Positions 6,274-7,159 of a stretch of 7,159 bases of DNA are shown here, in pieces. Position numbers and translations under genes: made by a program. Below the pieces are notes generated by a model that saw only the letters and a list, made by a program, of their open reading frames with translations, did not search any database and had not been told where the DNA came from. The stretch comes from an uncultured Oscillospiraceae bacterium. Lineage in GTDB: Bacteria; Bacillota; Clostridia; Oscillospirales; Acutalibacteraceae. The DNA lies in the NCBI GenBank assembly GCA_900553525.1, contig USDZ01000087.1, positions 1 through 7,159 on the forward strand, given 5' to 3'. Each line of letters begins with the position of its first letter. Positions within the stretch are counted from its first letter, which is position 1.

Positions 6274-6308
6274 CGCAAAAGGGCCTAGCACTTGCTAGCC
6301 CTTTTGCG
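6274..6308. terminator. Large palindrome, likely bidirectional terminator or IS end
   Basis: CGCAAAAGGGC-CTAGCA pairs with TGCTAG-CCCTTTTGCG around a two-base centre, with one bulged base: a stem of about 16 pairs. The symmetric AAAAGGGC/GCCCTTTT arms give a short T tract on either strand. It lies 12 bases upstream of the IS1182 relic start, so it could also be part of that element's subterminal DNA. Confidence 0.6.
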
Positions 6309-6334
6309 ACGGACCGGTTTACGGGATGTAAAAA

Positions 6335-6353
6335 TAGTCAAAAAGTGATCAGA
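6335..6353 (+). repeat. 19-base direct repeat, left copy (TAGTCAAAAAGTGATCAGA)
   Basis: It matches the copy at 6564-6582 at 17 of 19 positions, differing only at positions 13 and 14. The two copies flank the half-tRNA and terminator. Each repeats a TCA-type box about 11 bases apart, roughly one helical turn, which suggests a protein-binding site such as a recombinase arm site. Confidence 0.6.
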
Positions 6354-6374
6354 CTAAAAATTAAGCAAAAAGAG

Positions 6375-6419
6375 AACCGCATGGAATAACCTAAAAGCGG
6401 CTATTTCATGCGGTTTTTT
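6375..6419. terminator. Intrinsic terminator beside the tRNA-Lys 3' end
   Basis: AACCGCATGGAATA (6375-6388) pairs with TATTTCATGCGGTT (6402-6415), 14 pairs with one wobble. A run of six T (6414-6419) follows on the + strand; on the minus strand a T-rich tract (TTCTCTTTTTG) follows. The minus-strand reading places it about 7 bases beyond the tRNA CCA end, where the tRNA gene's own terminator would be expected. Confidence 0.75.
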
Positions 6420-6421
6420 AT

Positions 6422-6468
6422 TGGTGAACCATCGGGGATTTGAACCCCGGACACCCTGATTAAAAGTC
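6422..6468 (-). tRNA. 3' half of tRNA-Lys(UUU), probable attachment-site remnant
   Basis: The minus strand reads GACTTTTAATC, giving an anticodon loop CTTTTAA with anticodon UUU (6462-6464). It continues with a perfect T arm (CGGGG, TTCAAAT, CCCCG), then the 3' acceptor strand ATGGTTC, discriminator A and an encoded CCA (6422-6424). The D arm and 5' acceptor strand are missing: upstream DNA (6470 onward) is AT-rich and unrelated, and the 5' side of the anticodon stem pairs poorly (TTGGA opposite TCAGG). It is therefore not a working tRNA. A tRNA 3' half joined to foreign DNA in the anticodon stem is what remains at the far end of an element integrated into a tRNA gene. Confidence 0.88.
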
Positions 6469-6595
6469 CAATTTTTAGTGTTTTTATAACTATCTATATC
6501 ATTAAAAATGGCTTATTTCCTAGGTTTTTAATTTTTTAAAAGGCATGAAAATATGGATCGTGGTAGTCAAAAAGTAGTCAGAGCGAGAACAAAAA
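6469..6595. other. AT-rich junction segment without genes
   Basis: This segment between the half-tRNA and the lysis-gene terminator is strongly AT-rich and holds the right copy of the 19-base repeat. The open frame that spans part of it on the minus strand (6520-6729) runs through the terminator and overlaps the better-supported small ORF in another frame, so I do not call it. Confidence 0.5.
6564..6582 (+). repeat. 19-base direct repeat, right copy (TAGTCAAAAAGTAGTCAGA)
   Basis: Partner of 6335-6353 (17/19 identical). In this copy the inner boxes are exact: AGTCA at 6565-6569 and again at 6576-6580, eleven bases apart. It lies about 95 bases inside the presumed element edge, a plausible distance for recombinase arm sites. 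Confidence 0.6.
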
Positions 6596-6624
6596 CCGGG
6601 GACATCCTTTAAGGATGCCCCCGG
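6591..6624 (-). terminator. Terminator of the holin/small-ORF operon
   Basis: CCGGGGACATCC (6596-6607) pairs with GGATGCCCCCGG (6613-6624) with one mismatch around a five-base loop. On the minus strand a five-T run (6591-6595) follows directly. It ends leftward transcription eight bases after the small ORF stop. Confidence 0.85.
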
Positions 6625-6631
6625 CTTACTG

Positions 6632-6751
6632 TTATTGATCGTCTTGGCTCTTCTCGGCCCATTCCCGAGACTGTTCCAGAGCCTCCAGCAGTTTTTCCGC
6701 TGCCTCATCGCTGTCAATGACAACATCATGGTATATACTGCTCGTGGGCAT
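6632..6751 (-). CDS. Small 39-residue protein coupled to the holin-like gene
   Basis: The ATG at 6751-6749 shares its A with the stop of the upstream membrane gene (TAATG), and GGAGGAG (complement of 6759-6765) lies seven bases before it. The frame runs to a TAA at 6634-6632, just ahead of the terminator. The product starts MPTSSIYHDVVIDSDEAAEK and ends with LEQSREWAEKSQDDQ. It is acidic, without a membrane segment, and has an amphipathic helix pattern around EAAEKLLEALEQS. The perfect ribosome site, stop-start overlap and terminator spacing are strong evidence that it is real although short. Similar tiny acidic ORFs sit beside lysis genes in Clostridia prophages as I recall them, but I know no function. 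Confidence 0.72.
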   Translation of the reverse strand: MPTSSIYHDVVIDSDEAAEKLLEALEQSREWAEKSQDDQ

Positions 6752-7053
6752 TACGTTTCTCCTCCGATGTTCCGCAGCTTGCTAACCAGATCGCTTACAT
6801 AGTTGGCGCCGCGGCTGCCGAATATCCCGGTCAGCACGATCCCGACGCCGGGAACGCCAAAGGTAAGCCCAAGGGCGGCATACAAGTCCGCGCCGGCCGC
6901 AAAGCACAGCAGGATAGACACTGCCAGCGCTGCAAGTTGGGTGATAAGGGTTTTCACGTCCTTATCCGTCACCATCTTGATAATGCTCTTGACATATTCC
7001 ACAACGGCCTCCACCGTCACGGCCAAGGCCAGAATTAACAGAATTCCTGTCAT
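6751..7053 (-). CDS. Phage-holin-like small membrane protein
   Basis: The 100-residue protein starts at ATG 7053, preceded by AAAGGGG about seven to eight bases upstream. Hydrophobic segments are at about 2-24 (GILLILALAVTVEAVVEYV), 38-55 (ITQLAALAVSILLCFAAG) and a Gly-rich stretch about 58-76 (YAALGLTFGVPGVGIVLTG). A charged loop (about 25-37, KMVTDKDVK) separates the first two, and the tail is SRGANYVSDLVSKLRNIGGET. Size, two or three membrane segments, and the pattern GVPGVGIVLTGIFGSRG-N resemble small holins of Firmicutes phages, which make holes that release the lysin. It lies at the lysis-type end of the presumed prophage, with a coupled small ORF behind it. No lysin gene is visible within the window, so holin is a family-level inference; a generic small membrane protein is the alternative. 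Confidence 0.7.
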   Translation of the reverse strand: MTGILLILALAVTVEAVVEYVKSIIKMVTDKDVKTLITQLAALAVSILLCFAAGADLYAALGLTFGVPGVGIVLTGIFGSRGANYVSDLVSKLRNIGGET

Positions 7054-7159
7054 GTCAATTTCCCCTTTCTATTATATAGTCAATTAAATCTTGAAATAAA
7101 ATAATGTAGGATTGTCAAACATCTTGTACAGTCAGGGAAGCAAAGAAAGCAGCGAGTTT
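7054..7159. other. Spacer upstream of the holin-like gene
   Basis: On the minus strand this holds the AAAGGGG ribosome site (about 7061-7067) and a TATAAT (about 7072-7077) just ahead of it, too near the ribosome site to be a likely promoter. A TTGACA (about 7112-7117) is present without a -10 box at proper spacing. A short minus-strand frame entering from the window edge stops at 7115-7117 and may be the tail of another phage gene, but only about 14 codons are visible. Confidence 0.4.

Larger units (their letters stand above)
6469..7159. mobile_element. End of a prophage or integrative element inserted at tRNA-Lys, continuing past the window
   Basis: The left boundary is set by the half tRNA-Lys at 6422-6468. 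For a minus-strand tRNA, the side joined to the lost 5' half is the element side, which is to the right. That side holds a phage-holin-like membrane gene, a small ORF coupled to it, and a terminator, all on the minus strand and pointing at the junction, as in the lysis end of many prophages. No integrase or structural gene lies within the window, so phage versus other element is an inference. Confidence 0.65.

Noticed and set aside
6013..6389. Three overlapping + strand frames of 64-91 codons
   Set aside because: They lie antisense to the IS1182 relic and across the palindrome, have skewed Ser/Pro/His composition and no ribosome sites.
6335..6582. CRISPR-like repeat pair
   Set aside because: Only two imperfect 19-base copies about 210 bases apart with a tRNA half and terminator between; no array or cas gene.
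6520..6729. Open frame of 69 codons on the minus strand
   Set aside because: It overlaps the better-supported 39-codon ORF in another frame and runs through a strong terminator; no ribosome site.
7115..7159. Possible C-terminus of another minus-strand gene entering from the right edge
   Set aside because: Only about 14 codons are visible, too few to support a call.

Overview
The window looks like chromosomal DNA of a Firmicute, most likely a Clostridia (gut Eubacteriales type). The signs are strong AGGAGG ribosome sites, a T-box riboswitch, a Gram-positive MetQ lipoprotein, an ECF sigma factor paired with a membrane protein, and tyrosine-recombinase-style integration at a tRNA gene. This placement is an inference from style, not from a named match.

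Left part (1-3371): a decayed DDE transposase ends at 460. A clean promoter at 500-528 then drives a long T-box leader (about 535-856). Its specifier loop shows an AUG (Met) codon at 635-637, and it ends in an antiterminator/terminator pair. The leader controls metN-metI-metQ, a complete methionine ABC importer on the + strand (1066-3322). The biology fits: uncharged tRNA-Met should open expression of methionine uptake. MetN is short and lacks the usual C-terminal methionine-sensing NIL domain, so the T-box may carry most of the regulation. A hairpin follows metQ.

Middle part (3440-5930): a + strand formyltransferase-family gene of Fmt-like type (3440-4228) is followed by a hairpin-rich spacer. 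The spacer also holds a protein-like minus-strand remnant (4429-4563). Reading leftward on the minus strand are an ECF sigma factor (5335-5916) and, overlapping it by 38 bases, a single-pass membrane protein (4590-5372) that is probably its anti-sigma factor or sensor. This pair is visibly more AT-rich than the met operon.

Right part (5935-7159): an N-terminal relic of an IS1182-type transposase, with an early stop codon, lies next to a large palindrome. Then comes a terminator, and then the 3' half of a minus-strand tRNA-Lys(UUU) that has lost its 5' half. DNA to the right of this half-tRNA holds a minus-strand terminator, a 39-codon small ORF and a two- or three-segment membrane protein resembling a phage holin. 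The simplest reading is that about position 6469 is the edge of a prophage or other integrative element inserted in tRNA-Lys. The rest of the element, its integrase and the restored tRNA would lie beyond the right end of the window. A 19-base repeat (17/19 identical) occurs on both sides of this junction.

I found no wholly new system. The best leads are the Met T-box with a NIL-less MetN, the tRNA-Lys attachment junction with its flanking repeats, the atypical formyltransferase, and the sigma/membrane-protein pair.
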